DNA of 64,000 nt from Calidifontibacillus erzurumensis (GCF_013303125.1 NZ_JABTTE010000001.1:124001-188000), one strand, 5' to 3'. Positions 1 to 13,144 are shown, counted from the first letter of the stretch. The notes: generated by a model from the sequence alone, not told the origin. Numbers and translations are program-made.

Positions 1-1467
1 TTGGCTAACGTTTATTTAGCGTTGGATAATAACCTTGAGATTTTACCTGTGATCAATAAAATTGACTTGCCAAGTGCAGATCCAGAGCGGGTAAAAAGAG
101 AAATTGAAGATGTTATTGGGCTTGATGCATCCGAAGCTGTTCTTGCTTCTGCAAAAACTGGCATAGGAATTGATGAAATATTAGAGCAAATTATTGAAAA
201 AATTCCTGCTCCATCTGGAGATCCTGATGCCCCATTAAAAGCATTAATTTTTGATTCGCTTTATGATTCTTACCGGGGTGTAATTACGTATATTCGCGTA
301 GTAGATGGTACAGTAAAAGTTGGCGATAAAATAAAAATGATGGCCACAGGAAAAGAATTTGAAGTAACCGAGGTTGGTGTTTTTACACCAAAACCGGTTC
401 CACGAGATGAATTGACCGTTGGAGATGTTGGCTTTTTGACAGCTTCCATCAAAAACGTTAGTGATACTCGTGTCGGTGATACAATTACTAGCGCTAATAA
501 TCCTGCTAAAGAACCATTACCAGGATATAGAAAACTTAACCCGATGGTATTCTGCGGATTATATCCGATTGATACGAAAGATTATAATGATTTACGTGAA
601 GCGCTCGAAAAATTACAATTAAATGACTCTTCCCTTCAATTCGAAGCGGAAACATCCCAAGCACTTGGTTTCGGTTTTCGCTGTGGGTTTTTAGGATTAT
701 TACATATGGAAATTATTCAAGAGCGTCTTGAACGTGAATTTAACATTGATTTAATTACAACAGCTCCAAGTGTTATATATAAAGTGAAATTAACAAATGG
801 TAAAGAATTAACCATTGAAAATCCGTCAGATATGCCAGACCCGCAAAACATCGAAGCAATTTTTGAGCCGTATGTGAAAGCTGCTATTATGGTTCCAAAT
901 GATTATGTTGGTGCTGTAATGGAACTTTGCCAAAATAAGCGGGGCACATTTATCGATATGCAATATTTAGATGAAACCCGTGTAAATATTACGTATGAGT
1001 TGCCGTTATCAGAAATCGTGTACGACTTTTTCGATATTTTAAAATCAAGTACAAAAGGCTATGCATCTTTTGACTATGAACTGATCGGATATAAACAATC
1101 GAAATTGGTTAAAATGGATATTCTATTAAATGGCGAAAAAATTGATGCTTTGTCGTTTATCGTTCACCGTGATTTTGCATATGAACGAGGAAAAGTCATT
1201 GTTGAAAAATTAAAAGATCTCATTCCTCGACAACAATTTGAAGTGCCTGTACAAGCTGCCATTGGCACAAAAATTATCGCTCGTTCAACAATAAAAGCAA
1301 TGCGCAAAAACGTTCTTGCGAAATGTTATGGCGGTGATATTTCCCGTAAGCGTAAACTTCTTGAAAAGCAAAAAGAAGGTAAAAAGCGGATGAAGCAAGT
1401 CGGTTCTGTCGAAGTTCCTCAGGAAGCATTCATGGCAGTCTTGAGAATGGATGATCAAAAAAAATAA
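1..1467 (+). CDS. lepA: Elongation factor 4 (LepA), 5' end outside window
   Basis: LepA/EF4 is a ribosome-associated GTPase related to EF-G. The window opens inside the gene: 488 residues are visible and roughly the first 120 (P-loop and switch regions) are missing compared with the usual length of about 610. The G4 motif NKID (visible residues 19-22) and G5 motif SAK (50-52) are present, followed by the EF-G-like domains and the EF4-specific basic C-terminal domain, including the stretch around [20 protein letters not shown]. The first TTG is an internal codon and not a start. The reading frame closes with TAA and is followed directly by a hairpin terminator. The next gene is hemW, the usual Bacillus neighbour. 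Identification is secure. Confidence 0.97.
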   Translation: MANVYLALDNNLEILPVINKIDLPSADPERVKREIEDVIGLDASEAVLASAKTGIGIDEILEQIIEKIPAPSGDPDAPLKALIFDSLYDSYRGVITYIRVVDGTVKVGDKIKMMATGKEFEVTEVGVFTPKPVPRDELTVGDVGFLTASIKNVSDTRVGDTITSANNPAKEPLPGYRKLNPMVFCGLYPIDTKDYNDLREALEKLQLNDSSLQFEAETSQALGFGFRCGFLGLLHMEIIQERLEREFNIDLITTAPSVIYKVKLTNGKELTIENPSDMPDPQNIEAIFEPYVKAAIMVPNDYVGAVMELCQNKRGTFIDMQYLDETRVNITYELPLSEIVYDFFDILKSSTKGYASFDYELIGYKQSKLVKMDILLNGEKIDALSFIVHRDFAYERGKVIVEKLKDLIPRQQFEVPVQAAIGTKIIARSTIKAMRKNVLAKCYGGDISRKRKLLEKQKEGKKRMKQVGSVEVPQEAFMAVLRMDDQKK

Positions 1468-1477
1468 ACAATTCATA

Positions 1478-1505
1478 AAGGGTGACTATGCAGTCATCCT
1501 TTTTT
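1478..1505 (+). terminator. Rho-independent terminator after lepA
   Basis: AAGGGTGACT and AGTCATCCTT form a stem with one G-T wobble and a 4-nt loop, followed by a T run. It lies 10 nt after the lepA stop codon. Confidence 0.85.
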
Positions 1506-1553
1506 ATACATAGAAAAAGTACATTTTTGTTAAAGAATGAAAGGAAATGATTA

Positions 1554-2693
1554 ATGGCACGGTCAGTCTATCTTCATATCCCATTTTGCGAATCAATTTG
1601 TCATTATTGCGATTTCAATAAATTTTATATTAACAGGCAGCCGGTGCACGATTATTTAATTGCATTGGAAAAAGAGATTGAACATACAATAGCAAAATAT
1701 CCGCCTGAAGCTATAAAAACCGTTTTTGTTGGAGGCGGTACACCAACAGCATTGCCGCTTCGGGAGCTTGACTTTTTATTTAATATCATTCATAAACATT
1801 TGGGTGCATATTTTAATGAAGAAATAGAATTTACTTTTGAAGCAAATCCCAGTCCTTTATCAAAAGAAAAAATTTTGTTATTAAAGGATGGTGGGGTGAA
1901 TCGCCTGAGCTTTGGTGTACAAACATTTGATGATGAATTATTAAAAATAATCGGCAGATCACATCGATCGATCGATGCTGTACGTTCAATTTATTTGGCC
2001 CAAGAAACAGGATTCCAAAATATTAATGTTGATTTAATTTATAGTTTGCCTGGCCAAACTACATATCAGTTTAAAGACACAATTGAAAAAGCATTTACCC
2101 TTGGTGTTCAGCATTTTTCCGGTTATTCATTGCAAATTGAGCCTAAAACCGTATTTTACAATTTAATGAGAAAAGGAAAGCTTCAGTTGCCTACTGAAGA
2201 TGAAGAAGCAATGATGTATGAAATTTTGATTGATGAAATGAAAAAAAACGGTTATGAACAATATGAAATTAGTAATTTTGCATTACCAGGCTATGAAAGC
2301 AAACATAACTTAACGTATTGGTGCAATGAAGAATATTATGGAATCGGTGCAGGAGCCCATAGTTATGTCGATGGGGTTCGGAGGGTAAATGCTGGGCCTT
2401 TAAATCAATATGTAACTCTCATCAATAAGAATGGATTTCCATATATTGAAGAACATATAGTTACAATACAAGAAAAAATGGAGGAGGAGATGTTTCTCGG
2501 TTTAAGGAAAACGGCAGGTGTTTCCGTAGATTTATTTATACAAAAATTCGACAAAAATATTTATGAAATATTTGGAGAGGAAATCAACATGCTTGTGAAA
2601 AAAGGATTGCTTGAAGAAACAGACGGTTCAGTTAAATTAACGAAAAATGGAATGTTTCTTGGAAATGAAGTTTTCCAAACGTTCATTAAGTAA
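1554..2693 (+). CDS. hemW: Heme chaperone HemW (radical SAM)
   Basis: This 379-residue radical SAM protein carries the 4Fe-4S motif CESICHYC (Cys12, 16, 19) and the SAM-contacting GGTP (61-64). Two features separate HemW (heme-transfer chaperone) from true HemN (oxygen-independent coproporphyrinogen oxidase): there is no fourth cysteine right after the cluster motif (CDF instead), and the HemW signature HNLTYW is present at 251-256. A role in heme delivery to membrane respiratory enzymes is therefore inferred, rather than the HemN decarboxylation. The start ATG has an AAAGGAA ribosome site. The gene sits between lepA and hrcA, as in other Bacillus. Confidence 0.95.
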   Translation: MARSVYLHIPFCESICHYCDFNKFYINRQPVHDYLIALEKEIEHTIAKYPPEAIKTVFVGGGTPTALPLRELDFLFNIIHKHLGAYFNEEIEFTFEANPSPLSKEKILLLKDGGVNRLSFGVQTFDDELLKIIGRSHRSIDAVRSIYLAQETGFQNINVDLIYSLPGQTTYQFKDTIEKAFTLGVQHFSGYSLQIEPKTVFYNLMRKGKLQLPTEDEEAMMYEILIDEMKKNGYEQYEISNFALPGYESKHNLTYWCNEEYYGIGAGAHSYVDGVRRVNAGPLNQYVTLINKNGFPYIEEHIVTIQEKMEEEMFLGLRKTAGVSVDLFIQKFDKNIYEIFGEEINMLVKKGLLEETDGSVKLTKNGMFLGNEVFQTFIK

Positions 2694-2727
2694 CTTCACT
2701 TTCTGATATTAAAAATGGGCTCGCTTA

Positions 2728-2768
2728 TTGACAATTTACGCTCATTTTTGGTAACTTATATTATAGAT
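2728..2768 (+). promoter_or_regulatory. Candidate sigma-A promoter of the hrcA-dnaK operon
   Basis: A perfect TTGACA lies at 2728-2733, but its spacing to the best -10, TATATT at 2757-2762, is 23 nt. A better spaced pair is TTTACG (2735-2740) with TATATT, 16 nt apart. The -10 ends six bases before the CIRCE element, so a bound HrcA would cover the transcription start. The position of the promoter is well supported; the exact -35 is not. Confidence 0.6.
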
Positions 2769-2795
2769 TTAGCACTCGCTGTATCCGAGTGCTAA
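2769..2795 (+). promoter_or_regulatory. CIRCE operator (HrcA binding site)
   Basis: TTAGCACTC, nine bases, then GAGTGCTAA is an exact match to the CIRCE consensus inverted repeat bound by the repressor HrcA. It sits 16 bases upstream of the hrcA start, so the heat-shock operon hrcA-grpE-dnaK-dnaJ is expected to be autorepressed and released on heat stress when GroE is occupied. Confidence 0.98.
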
Positions 2796-2811
2796 CAGGG
2801 GTGATTTTTCA

Positions 2812-3846
2812 ATGCTAACCGAACGTCAGCTGTTAATCTTACAAGTGATTATCGATGATTTTATTCGGTCTGCACAAGCCGTTGGCTCTAGAACTATAGC
2901 CAAAAAAGAAAAAATTTCCTTTAGTCCGGCAACGATACGAAATGATATGGCTGATTTAGAGGAAATGGGGTTTATTGAAAAGCCGCATACCTCATCAGGA
3001 CGTATTCCTTCGGAAAAAGGATATCGTTTTTATGTGGATCACCTGCTGTCCCCATCACAGTTAAATGAAGAGGAACTTGCGTCCATTCGCGAACTTTTCA
3101 ATAGCAAAATTTATGAAATTGAAATGGTTGCCAAAAAGTCAGCCAAACTCCTTTCAGAGTTTACAAACTACACAACGATTGTGTTAGGTCCGGACTTAAA
3201 AGAAACTCGGCTTAAGCAAATCCAAATCATTCCTTTTAACCGTGAGAAGGTAGTTGTAATAATCGTTACAGATACGGGTAATGTTGAACATCAAACATTG
3301 TCATTGCCTGAAGGTTTGGATGTTTCTGCTTTAGAAAAATTCGTAAACATATTGAATGAGCATTTGAAAGGCTGTCCGATTATTGAGCTGCAGGACCGTA
3401 TTCAAAAAGAGCTAATTGGAGTTATAAAAAAATACCTATACGATCATAATTTTGTATTTGAGTTAATGAATAAAATTTTTGATCACAATAAAACGGAAAA
3501 AGTATTTTATGGTGGGAAAACAAATATGTTATCCCAACCGGATTTCACCGATATTAATAAAATTCGTTCCTTATTATCTTTAATTGAACAGGAAAACATT
3601 GTTTATAACTTATTTAAATCAAAAGATGCTGGAATTTCAGTGAAAATCGGCCAGGAAAACAAAATTAAAGAAATGCAAAACTGCAGCGTTATAACGGCAA
3701 CTTATTCAATTGGTAATGAGCCTATGGGAACCATTGCAATTTTAGGACCTACTAGAATGGAATACTCAAGGGTTATTACATTGCTCAAAATTTTCTCTGA
3801 AGACTTGTCTAAGGCGTTAACTTCCTTGTATCAAAATGAAATGTAA
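2812..3846 (+). CDS. hrcA: Heat-inducible transcription repressor HrcA
   Basis: HrcA represses class I heat-shock genes by binding CIRCE. The 344-residue product begins with a winged-helix DNA-binding domain (about residues 1-75, with the typical segment SPATIRNDMADLEEMG) followed by the GAF-like HrcA domain; the length is normal for the family. A CIRCE element immediately upstream indicates autoregulation. It is the first gene of the operon, followed by grpE, dnaK and dnaJ. The ATG start matches the conserved N-terminus MLTERQ. Confidence 0.97.
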   Translation: MLTERQLLILQVIIDDFIRSAQAVGSRTIAKKEKISFSPATIRNDMADLEEMGFIEKPHTSSGRIPSEKGYRFYVDHLLSPSQLNEEELASIRELFNSKIYEIEMVAKKSAKLLSEFTNYTTIVLGPDLKETRLKQIQIIPFNREKVVVIIVTDTGNVEHQTLSLPEGLDVSALEKFVNILNEHLKGCPIIELQDRIQKELIGVIKKYLYDHNFVFELMNKIFDHNKTEKVFYGGKTNMLSQPDFTDINKIRSLLSLIEQENIVYNLFKSKDAGISVKIGQENKIKEMQNCSVITATYSIGNEPMGTIAILGPTRMEYSRVITLLKIFSEDLSKALTSLYQNEM

Positions 3847-3949
3847 TGTCCATATTGGTAAAAGGGAAGATTGATAGAAAGCGGTTTTCCGCTTTCCTAT
3901 ACATAAATTTTAGCAATAACTGAATAAAGGCTAGTAGGAGGTGAAACGA

Positions 3950-6482
<2,533 letters not shown>

Positions 6483-6506
6483 ATTGTTTAATCGGTTGCA
6501 TTGAAT

Positions 6507-6541
6507 GGTCAAAGTCAGGCCTGTCTTGGCTTTGACCTTTT
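6507..6541 (+). terminator. Hairpin between dnaK and dnaJ
   Basis: GGTCAAAG and CTTTGACC form an 8-bp stem followed by TTTTC. The weak T tail and the position inside the operon suggest partial termination, which would lower dnaJ transcription relative to dnaK. Confidence 0.65.
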
Positions 6542-6665
6542 CATTTGCAAAAATGTGCATCGATTCCAAACTTATCTATTATTTATTGCATATCCTAGTC
6601 TTGAAGTGATATCATAAAATTTATGCAGTTAGAGATTAGTACGGGAAATTCAGGAGTGGATTTAT

Positions 6666-7784
6666 ATGAGTAAACGAGACTATTATGAAGTCCTCGGTGT
6701 TTCAAAAGATGCCACAAAAGATCAGATCAAAAAAGCTTATCGCCAACTTGCCCGAAAATATCACCCAGATGTAAACAAAGAGCCGGATGCGACAGAAAAA
6801 TTTAAAGAAATAAAGGAAGCGTATGAAGTTTTAAGCGATGATGCGAAAAGAGCCCAGTATGATCAATTCGGCCATGTTGATCCAAATGCTGGAGGATTTG
6901 GCGGTTTTAGCAGTGCTGATTTCGGCGGTTTTGGTGATATATTTGATATGTTCTTTGGCGGGTCTTCGCGGAAAAGGGATCCGAATGCACCTAGACAAGG
7001 TGCCGATTTGCAATATACGATGACATTGGAATTTAAAGAGGCTGCATTCGGTAAGGAAGTAGATATAGAGGTGCCAAAAGAAGAAGAATGTGATACGTGC
7101 AACGGCAGCGGAGCAAAGCCTGGAACAAAGCCGGAAACTTGTCCACATTGTAAAGGAAGCGGCCAGATTAGCATCGAACAACAGACAGTATTTGGACGTA
7201 TTGTTAACAGGCGCGTTTGCCATTCTTGTAACGGTACTGGTAAAATGATTAAACAAAAATGCGCAACTTGCGGTGGCACAGGAAAAGTGAAGAAGCGCAA
7301 AAAGATCCATGTTAAAATTCCTGCAGGGGTCGACGATGGTCAACAAATGCGGGTGGCTGGCCAAGGTGAACCAGGAATCAATGGTGGGCCTCCAGGAGAT
7401 CTATATATTGTCTTCCATGTACGTCCACATGAATTTTTTGAAAGAGATGGCGATGATATTTATTGTGAGATGCCGATCACGTTTACACAAGCAGCACTTG
7501 GTGATGAAATAGAAGTTCCAACATTGCACGGAAAAGTAAAATTAAAAATTCCTGCAGGAACCCAAACAGGTACGAGATTCCGTTTAAAAGGAAAAGGTGT
7601 GCCAAATGTTAGAGGCTATGGTCATGGGGATCAACATATAAAAATTCGCGTTGTCACTCCAACAAATTTAACAAGCCGTCAAAAAGAATTATTGCGGGAA
7701 TTTGCTGAAATTAGTGGAGAGAATCATCAGACTGAATATGATGATAGTTTTTTTGCGAAAGTTAAGCGCGCCTTCAAAGGATAA
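6666..7784 (+). CDS. dnaJ: Chaperone protein DnaJ (Hsp40)
   Basis: This is a type I Hsp40 co-chaperone that stimulates DnaK ATPase and delivers substrates. The 372 residues show the J domain with HPD (33-35), a Gly/Phe-rich linker (about 75-105) and four CxxCxGxG zinc repeats ([32 protein letters not shown]), followed by the C-terminal beta-sandwich domains. All cysteines of both zinc centres are present. The 180 bp separating it from dnaK hold a hairpin, and no convincing dnaJ-specific promoter was found. Confidence 0.97.
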   Translation: MSKRDYYEVLGVSKDATKDQIKKAYRQLARKYHPDVNKEPDATEKFKEIKEAYEVLSDDAKRAQYDQFGHVDPNAGGFGGFSSADFGGFGDIFDMFFGGSSRKRDPNAPRQGADLQYTMTLEFKEAAFGKEVDIEVPKEEECDTCNGSGAKPGTKPETCPHCKGSGQISIEQQTVFGRIVNRRVCHSCNGTGKMIKQKCATCGGTGKVKKRKKIHVKIPAGVDDGQQMRVAGQGEPGINGGPPGDLYIVFHVRPHEFFERDGDDIYCEMPITFTQAALGDEIEVPTLHGKVKLKIPAGTQTGTRFRLKGKGVPNVRGYGHGDQHIKIRVVTPTNLTSRQKELLREFAEISGENHQTEYDDSFFAKVKRAFKG

Positions 7785-7925
7785 TGGTAAAGGAAGGGCA
7801 AAAGGTAAAAAATGGACAATCGAATGAAAGAAGCCTTGCGGCAGATAGATTGCCGCTGGGCACTTTCGCTTGTTTAGAAAAAGCAGTAAAAAATATAATT
7901 CAGAAAAAAGCGAGTGTTGAATACG

Positions 7926-8861
7926 ATGAAATGGTGTGAAATTAGCATTCATACGACCCATGAAGCAGTAGAAGCCATCTCATATATTTGCCATGAAAAT
8001 GGTGCAAGTGGCGTTGTCATTGAGGATCCAAAAGACCTTTATAGAGTTTGGGATACGGAATACGGAGAGGTATATGAATTAAATCCGGATGATTATCCGA
8101 AAGATGGTGTCATTATTAAGGCATATTTGCCCGTAACTAGTTCACTTGTTGAAAATATTGAAGCGATTAAAGAAGCAATAAATAATCTAGTTCAATATGA
8201 CATTGATCTCGGTCGAAATTCAGTTCAAGTTAATGAAGTAAATGAAGAAGACTGGGCAACAGCTTGGAAAAAATATTACCATCCAGTGAAAGTGTCCGAA
8301 AGAATTACAATCGTTCCGACATGGGAAGAATATGAGCCGGAAAGAAAAGATGAAATGATCGTTGAATTAGACCCTGGGATGGCTTTTGGTACAGGCACTC
8401 ATCCTACAACGGTGATGTGTATTAAAGCTCTTGAAAAAGTAGTCGAAGAAGGGATGCATGTCATTGATGTAGGTACCGGATCGGGAATTCTCAGCATCGT
8501 TTGTGCTAAACTAGGAGCGGGAAAAGTCGATGCGTATGATCTTGATGAAGTTGCTGTAAACAGTGCCAAAATGAATATTGAGCTAAACAAAGTATCAAAT
8601 ATCGTTACGGTCAAACAAAACAATTTATTAGAAAACATTATTGGACAAGCTGATGTCATTGTAGCTAATCTCCTTGCAGAAATTATTTTACGCTTTATTG
8701 ACGATGTTTATTTAAAACTAAAAAAGAATGGTTGGTTTGTTACTTCAGGAATCATTAAAACTAAACAAAAAGAAATTGAAGAAAGACTTGTTAAAGCTGG
8801 CTTTACAATCGAGGAAGTTTTACAAATGGAAGATTGGGTTGCCATTATTGCCAAAAAATAA
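7926..8861 (+). CDS. prmA: Ribosomal protein L11 methyltransferase PrmA
   Basis: PrmA uses S-adenosylmethionine to trimethylate ribosomal protein L11. The open frame begins at GTG 7914, but the ATG at 7926 gives the N-terminus [11 protein letters not shown], which agrees with Bacillus PrmA and yields the normal 311 residues. The methyltransferase motif [11 protein letters not shown] lies at about 175-190, and VANLLAEI matches the substrate-side motif of the family. The ribosome site is weak, fitting translation as part of the long heat-shock transcript. It is followed by rsmE, as in B. subtilis. Confidence 0.94.
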   Translation: MKWCEISIHTTHEAVEAISYICHENGASGVVIEDPKDLYRVWDTEYGEVYELNPDDYPKDGVIIKAYLPVTSSLVENIEAIKEAINNLVQYDIDLGRNSVQVNEVNEEDWATAWKKYYHPVKVSERITIVPTWEEYEPERKDEMIVELDPGMAFGTGTHPTTVMCIKALEKVVEEGMHVIDVGTGSGILSIVCAKLGAGKVDAYDLDEVAVNSAKMNIELNKVSNIVTVKQNNLLENIIGQADVIVANLLAEIILRFIDDVYLKLKKNGWFVTSGIIKTKQKEIEERLVKAGFTIEEVLQMEDWVAIIAKK

Positions 8862-8896
8862 ACCAAAATAGATATTTATTAATGGGTGAGTTGTTC

Positions 8897-9649
8897 GTGC
8901 AAAGATATTTTGTGAAAAACAGTCAAATTATCGATAATAAAGTAAAACTAATGGATCAAGATGCCCATCATATTTCGCGGGTTATGCGTATGAAAATTGG
9001 AGAATGTCTCATTTGCTGTACAGAAGACGGGAAAGTTGCCAAATGCGAAATCCAAGAAATTACTAATGATTTCGTTGTTGCAGCTATTATAAAATGGTTA
9101 GATGAGGATAAAGAACTGCCCGTGTTTGTAACGATAGCTCAGGGCTTGCCAAAAAGCGATAAATTAGAGTTTATTGTCCAAAAAGGAACGGAGATGGGGG
9201 CTTCTTGCTTTCTGCCTTTTTTTGCATCGCGCTCGATCGTGAAGTGGGATGAAAAAAAAGGAAGAAAAAAGGTTGAGAGACTTGAAAAAATTGCAAAAGA
9301 AGCTGCCGAACAATCACACCGGACGAAAATTCCCATTATTAAAGAACCAGTGGGAATACATGAACTTATTGAAGAAAGCAAGTCGTACACATATAAGGCC
9401 GTTCTTTACGAGGAAGACGCAAAGCTTGGTGAAAAAAGCAATCTATCTAGTATTCTTTCGAAACTTGATTCAGGAGATTCTTTAATTGCAGTTATCGGTC
9501 CAGAAGGTGGTTTAACTGAACAAGAAGTTTCATTTCTTTGTCAAAACGGATTTATTCGATGCAGTTTAGGCAAACGAATTTTAAGAACAGAAACAGCCCC
9601 TTTATATTTTCTAGCTGCTGTTTCCTATCATACTGAATTATTGGGGTGA
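8897..9649 (+). CDS. rsmE: 16S rRNA m3U1498 methyltransferase RsmE
   Basis: RsmE is a SPOUT-class enzyme that methylates N3 of U1498 in 16S rRNA. The C-terminal knot motifs are clear: VIGPEGGLTEQEV and LGKRILRTETAP. Longer in-frame starts exist, but GTG at 8897, preceded by GGGTGAG at six bases, gives MQRYF, the usual N-terminus, and a 250-residue protein. The stop overlaps the ribosome site of mtaB, so the two genes are probably translationally coupled. Confidence 0.93.
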   Translation: MQRYFVKNSQIIDNKVKLMDQDAHHISRVMRMKIGECLICCTEDGKVAKCEIQEITNDFVVAAIIKWLDEDKELPVFVTIAQGLPKSDKLEFIVQKGTEMGASCFLPFFASRSIVKWDEKKGRKKVERLEKIAKEAAEQSHRTKIPIIKEPVGIHELIEESKSYTYKAVLYEEDAKLGEKSNLSSILSKLDSGDSLIAVIGPEGGLTEQEVSFLCQNGFIRCSLGKRILRTETAPLYFLAAVSYHTELLG

Positions 9650-9654
9650 TCAAT

Positions 9655-11010
9655 ATGCCATCAGTGGCTTTTCATACATTAGGTTGTAAAGTAAATCATT
9701 ATGAAACTGAAGCAATTTGGCAACTATTTCAAGAATCTGGGTATGAGCGGGTAGATTTTGAAAAAATTGCAGATGTCTATGTTATTAATACATGTACCGT
9801 AACAAATACAGGTGATAAGAAAAGCCGGCAAATCATTCGCCGGGCGATCAGGAAAAATCCAGATGCTGTTATTTGTGTAACAGGCTGCTATGCGCAAACA
9901 TCTCCGGCCGAAATATTAGAAATCCCAGGGGTAGATATTGTTATTGGAACCCAGGATCGTCATAAACTTCTAGACTATATTAAACAGTATGAAAATGAAC
10001 GGAAACCAATCAATGCTGTTGGCAATATTATGAAGGCAAAAGTATTTGAAGAGTTGGACGTTCCTTCCTTTACAGACCGTACACGTGCATCATTAAAAAT
10101 TCAAGAAGGCTGCAACAATTTTTGTACGTTTTGTATCATCCCTTGGGCTCGCGGCTTATTACGTTCAAGAAAACCTGAAGATGTAATTAAACAAGCGCAA
10201 GCACTAGTGGACGCAGGCTATAAAGAAATTGTATTAACAGGCATTCATACTGGCGGCTATGGAGAAGACTTAAAAGATTATAATTTTGCAATGCTTCTTC
10301 GTGAATTGGATGAAAAAGTCGTTGGATTAAAACGGATTCGCATTTCATCCATCGAAGCAAGCCAAATTACAGATGAAGTGATCGATGTATTAGAACGTTC
10401 CAATAAGATTGTTCGCCATTTGCACATTCCACTTCAATCAGGATCTAATTCTGTTTTAAAACGAATGCGCCGTAAGTATACGACCGAATTTTATGTTGAG
10501 CGTTTAAATCGGTTAAAAGAAGCACTTCCTGGGCTAGCGGTAACATCAGATGTCATTGTAGGTTTTCCGGGAGAAACAGAAGAAGAATTTATGGAAACTT
10601 ACAATTTAATTCGTGATAATAAATTTTCTGAACTGCATGTTTTTCCATATTCAAAAAGAACCGGTACACCAGCAGCGCGCATGGAAAACCAAGTCGATGA
10701 AGAAGTGAAAAATGAACGTGTCCATCGTTTAATCGCTTTGTCTGATCAGTTGGCGAAAGAATATGCTTCTAATTATGAAGGAGAGGTACTAGAAGTCATT
10801 CCGGAAGAACAATTTAAAGAAGATCCATCCAGAAAGAACCTTTATGTAGGCTATACAGATAACTATTTAAAAGTTGTTTTCCCTGGTACGGAAGAGATGA
10901 TCGGCGAGATTGTAAAAGTAAAGATTACAAAGGCAGGTTATCCTTATAACGAAGGCGAATTTATAAGCATTGCTTCTGACCAAGGAGAAAAAGAAGTGAA
11001 AGTTGGCTAA
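9655..11010 (+). CDS. mtaB: tRNA (t6A37)-methylthiotransferase MtaB
   Basis: MtaB adds a methylthio group to N6-threonylcarbamoyladenosine at position 37 of ANN-decoding tRNAs. The 451-residue protein has the three domains of this radical SAM family: an N-terminal domain with the auxiliary cluster cysteines (in LGCKVN, NTCTVT and TGCYAQ), a radical SAM core with CNNFCTFC, and a C-terminal TRAM domain. The ATG at 9655 was chosen over GTG 9646 because GGGGTG sits six bases before it. It overlaps the end of the rsmE translation unit. Confidence 0.95.
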   Translation: MPSVAFHTLGCKVNHYETEAIWQLFQESGYERVDFEKIADVYVINTCTVTNTGDKKSRQIIRRAIRKNPDAVICVTGCYAQTSPAEILEIPGVDIVIGTQDRHKLLDYIKQYENERKPINAVGNIMKAKVFEELDVPSFTDRTRASLKIQEGCNNFCTFCIIPWARGLLRSRKPEDVIKQAQALVDAGYKEIVLTGIHTGGYGEDLKDYNFAMLLRELDEKVVGLKRIRISSIEASQITDEVIDVLERSNKIVRHLHIPLQSGSNSVLKRMRRKYTTEFYVERLNRLKEALPGLAVTSDVIVGFPGETEEEFMETYNLIRDNKFSELHVFPYSKRTGTPAARMENQVDEEVKNERVHRLIALSDQLAKEYASNYEGEVLEVIPEEQFKEDPSRKNLYVGYTDNYLKVVFPGTEEMIGEIVKVKITKAGYPYNEGEFISIASDQGEKEVKVG

Positions 11011-11027
11011 CGGAAGGATGGATTAAG

Positions 11028-11699
11028 ATGACCGTTCATCTTGCAAAAATGATTGATCATACAGCCTTGAAACCTGAGACTACGAAAGAGCAAATAGTAA
11101 AATTATGTAATGAAGCGAAGGAATATGGGTTTTTTTCTGTTTGCGTGAATCCGATGTGGGTACAGGAAGCAAGCAACTTGTTAAATGGAACAGATGTAAA
11201 AGTTTGTACAGTCATAGGCTTTCCTTTAGGGGCTAATACACCTGAGACAAAAGCATTTGAAACGAAAAATGCTATTGATAAAGGTGCTACAGAAGTCGAT
11301 ATGGTTATTAACATTGGAGCTTTAAAAGATAAAAATGATGATCTAGTAGAACAAGATATTCGCGCAGTTGTTGAAGCAGCTCATGGTAAGGCATTGGTCA
11401 AAGTGATCATTGAAACATGTCTTTTGACAGAGGAAGAAAAAGTAAGAGCATGTAAACTTGCGGTTAAAGCAGGCGCTGATTTTGTAAAGACGTCTACCGG
11501 TTTTTCATCTCTAGGAGCAACAGTGGAAGATGTTAAACTCATGCGAGAAACTGTAGGAGAGCAGGTAGGTGTAAAAGCTTCAGGAGGAATTCGTGATCGC
11601 GAATTTGCCCTCCAACTCATTGAAGCAGGGGCGACAAGAATTGGTGCAAGCGCAAGTGTTGCAATCGTAAAAAGTGAAAAAGCTGAAGCAGACTATTAA
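11028..11699 (+). CDS. deoC: Deoxyribose-phosphate aldolase
   Basis: DeoC cleaves 2-deoxyribose-5-phosphate to acetaldehyde and glyceraldehyde-3-phosphate in deoxynucleoside catabolism. The 223-residue class I aldolase shows the Schiff-base lysine in DFVKTSTGF (Lys154), the proton-relay lysine in GVKASGGIR (Lys183) and the conserved Asp91 in EVDMVINIG. It follows mtaB by 17 bases and ends at a strong terminator, so it is probably read with the upstream genes; no deoxynucleoside transporter or phosphorylase lies nearby. Confidence 0.96.
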   Translation: MTVHLAKMIDHTALKPETTKEQIVKLCNEAKEYGFFSVCVNPMWVQEASNLLNGTDVKVCTVIGFPLGANTPETKAFETKNAIDKGATEVDMVINIGALKDKNDDLVEQDIRAVVEAAHGKALVKVIIETCLLTEEEKVRACKLAVKAGADFVKTSTGFSSLGATVEDVKLMRETVGEQVGVKASGGIRDREFALQLIEAGATRIGASASVAIVKSEKAEADY

Positions 11700-11706
11700 T
11701 GATGGT

Positions 11707-11750
11707 AAAGGCAGTCCCATATAAAGAATGTGGGGCTGCCTTTCATTTTT
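11707..11750 (+). terminator. Terminator after deoC
   Basis: AAAGGCAGTCCCA and TGGGGCTGCCTTT pair around a short loop, followed by CATTTTT. It lies between converging genes deoC (+) and the phosphate symporter gene (-). Confidence 0.85.
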
Positions 11751-11755
11751 ATAAA

Positions 11756-12685
11756 CTAAGCTTTCTCCCCATGAAGTTTCATAATAAATTGTGCTAATAA
11801 CCCTGCAAGCGGCAAAGCAATAAAAGATGATAGTACATTAAAAATTACGCTGACATGGGCAAGCTGTACATCTGGCAGTGAAGTGAGAAAAGATGCAACA
11901 TCACCAAGAGATTTTATAAATGGGAAAAATAATAAAACTCCAAAAATATTTAGCCAAATATGGGCATAAGCGGCCCATTTTGCTTCTTTATTAGCACCAA
12001 TACTAGCAATAAAAGCTGTTATGCATGTGCCGATATTAGCTCCTAGGACGATTGCAATTCCTGATGTTAAAGTAACTAAATTTTCGTTTAAAAAACCCAT
12101 GATAATCCCGGTCGTAGCCGTACTAGATTGAATGATCGCCGTTAATAAAGTTCCAAGACCAACTCCGATTAAATTGCTTTCATTTGACAATTTAATTGAT
12201 GTATGGACAACCGGAATGGAAGAGAGAGGTTTTGCTAAATTTTCAAAACCGTTCATCGCCACAAATAAGCAACCTAGTCCAAATAAAATGGCACCAATAT
12301 TAAAGGAAATGTGGTTTTTTGTAAATAATAATATCGCACCGATCAATAATAAAGGTAGAATGGCATCAAAAAGGTCAAACGCAATAAATTCGGTTGTTAA
12401 TGTTGTACCAATATTCGTACCTAGGATTATGCCGATCGATTGTTTAAACGTTAACATTCCAGCTGCAATAAATCCTATTGTTATAACCATTACAGCGGAA
12501 CTGCTTTGCAAAATGGCTGTAATGAATGTACCGACTACCATCCCTTTGAATGGTGAATCAGTTATTTTTACCAATAATTCTTGAATCCGTTTATGTGATA
12601 AATTATAGAGCCCGATTCTCATTACGGTCATTCCGTATAAAAAAATTGCAATAAAAACGGTAAATAAAGTGAAGATTTTGATCAT
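11756..12685 (-). CDS. yqeW: Na/phosphate cotransporter family protein (NptA/YqeW type)
   Basis: This integral membrane protein belongs to the type II Na+/Pi cotransporter family (PF02690). The 309 residues contain the family's two inverted repeats, each with a QSSS/QSST motif (QSSSAVMVI and QSSTATTGI) followed by GTNIGTT or GANIGTC; about eight hydrophobic segments are visible. It lacks the C-terminal PhoU-like domain found in longer homologues. It corresponds in position to B. subtilis yqeW, between deoC and rpsU and read in the opposite direction. Transport of phosphate is inferred from the family; the ion and substrate are not proven. Confidence 0.9.
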   Translation of the reverse strand: MIKIFTLFTVFIAIFLYGMTVMRIGLYNLSHKRIQELLVKITDSPFKGMVVGTFITAILQSSSAVMVITIGFIAAGMLTFKQSIGIILGTNIGTTLTTEFIAFDLFDAILPLLLIGAILLFTKNHISFNIGAILFGLGCLFVAMNGFENLAKPLSSIPVVHTSIKLSNESNLIGVGLGTLLTAIIQSSTATTGIIMGFLNENLVTLTSGIAIVLGANIGTCITAFIASIGANKEAKWAAYAHIWLNIFGVLLFFPFIKSLGDVASFLTSLPDVQLAHVSVIFNVLSSFIALPLAGLLAQFIMKLHGEKA

Positions 12686-12839
12686 GAATAAGTCACCATC
12701 CTAAAAGCGAAATAGACCGTATGATTACTTTCAACAACCATTCTATGGACAAGTAACATCGGACATGACTTAAACTTTTCGACAGAAAAAATTTATATTC
12801 TTTTCTTTAAAGAGGAACAATAGAAATGGCGAATATAAG

Positions 12840-12868
12840 TTGAAAATCAAACATATTTATTATATAAT
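12840..12868 (+). promoter_or_regulatory. Sigma-A promoter of rpsU
   Basis: TTGAAA (12840-12845), 17 bases, then a perfect TATAAT (12863-12868). It lies about 90 bases upstream of rpsU, in the 271-bp region between the divergent symporter gene and rpsU. No other feature was recognised in that region. Confidence 0.75.
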
Positions 12869-12956
12869 GGCAAAAGACATGTCTTTTTATAAGCTTTATT
12901 TTAATAAGTAGAAAGCATGTCTGGTGCTATGGTTTTTCGGAGGGAGGGAAGTATTT

Positions 12957-13130
12957 ATGTCAGTTACTCGCGTTCGTAAAAATGAATCACTAGAAGATGC
13001 TCTTCGTCGATTCAAGAGAGCCGTTTCGAAAAATGGTACACTTTCTGAAGCTAGGAAGCGTGAATTTTATGAGAAACCTAGTGTAAGACGTAAGAAAAAA
13101 TCAGAGGCTGCAAGAAAGCGTAAGTATTAA
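12957..13130 (+). CDS. rpsU: 30S ribosomal protein S21
   Basis: S21 is a small, highly basic protein of the 30S subunit. The ATG at 12957, after a strong GGAGGGAGGG site, gives [20 protein letters not shown] and 57 residues, the standard length; the upstream in-frame GTG at 12924 is ignored. The C-terminus is a typical run of Arg/Lys ([14 protein letters not shown]). It is followed 14 bases later by yqeY, an arrangement conserved in Bacillus. Confidence 0.97.
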   Translation: MSVTRVRKNESLEDALRRFKRAVSKNGTLSEARKREFYEKPSVRRKKKSEAARKRKY

Positions 13131-13144
13131 GAGAGGGTGTTTTT

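Noticed and set aside
1554-2693. Oxygen-independent coproporphyrinogen oxidase HemN
   Set aside because: It lacks the extra cysteine of HemN and has the HNLTYW signature of HemW.
6831-7364. Minus-strand ORF of 177 codons opposite dnaJ
   Set aside because: Lies wholly within dnaJ zinc-repeat coding sequence; its Cys/His content mirrors the other strand.
7838-7856. Inverted repeat GCGGCA/TGCCGC between dnaJ and prmA
   Set aside because: No T tail follows and the loop is short; not enough to call a terminator or a regulatory RNA.
12132-12584. Plus-strand ORF of 150 codons opposite the phosphate symporter
   Set aside because: Shadow of a membrane protein gene without a ribosome site.
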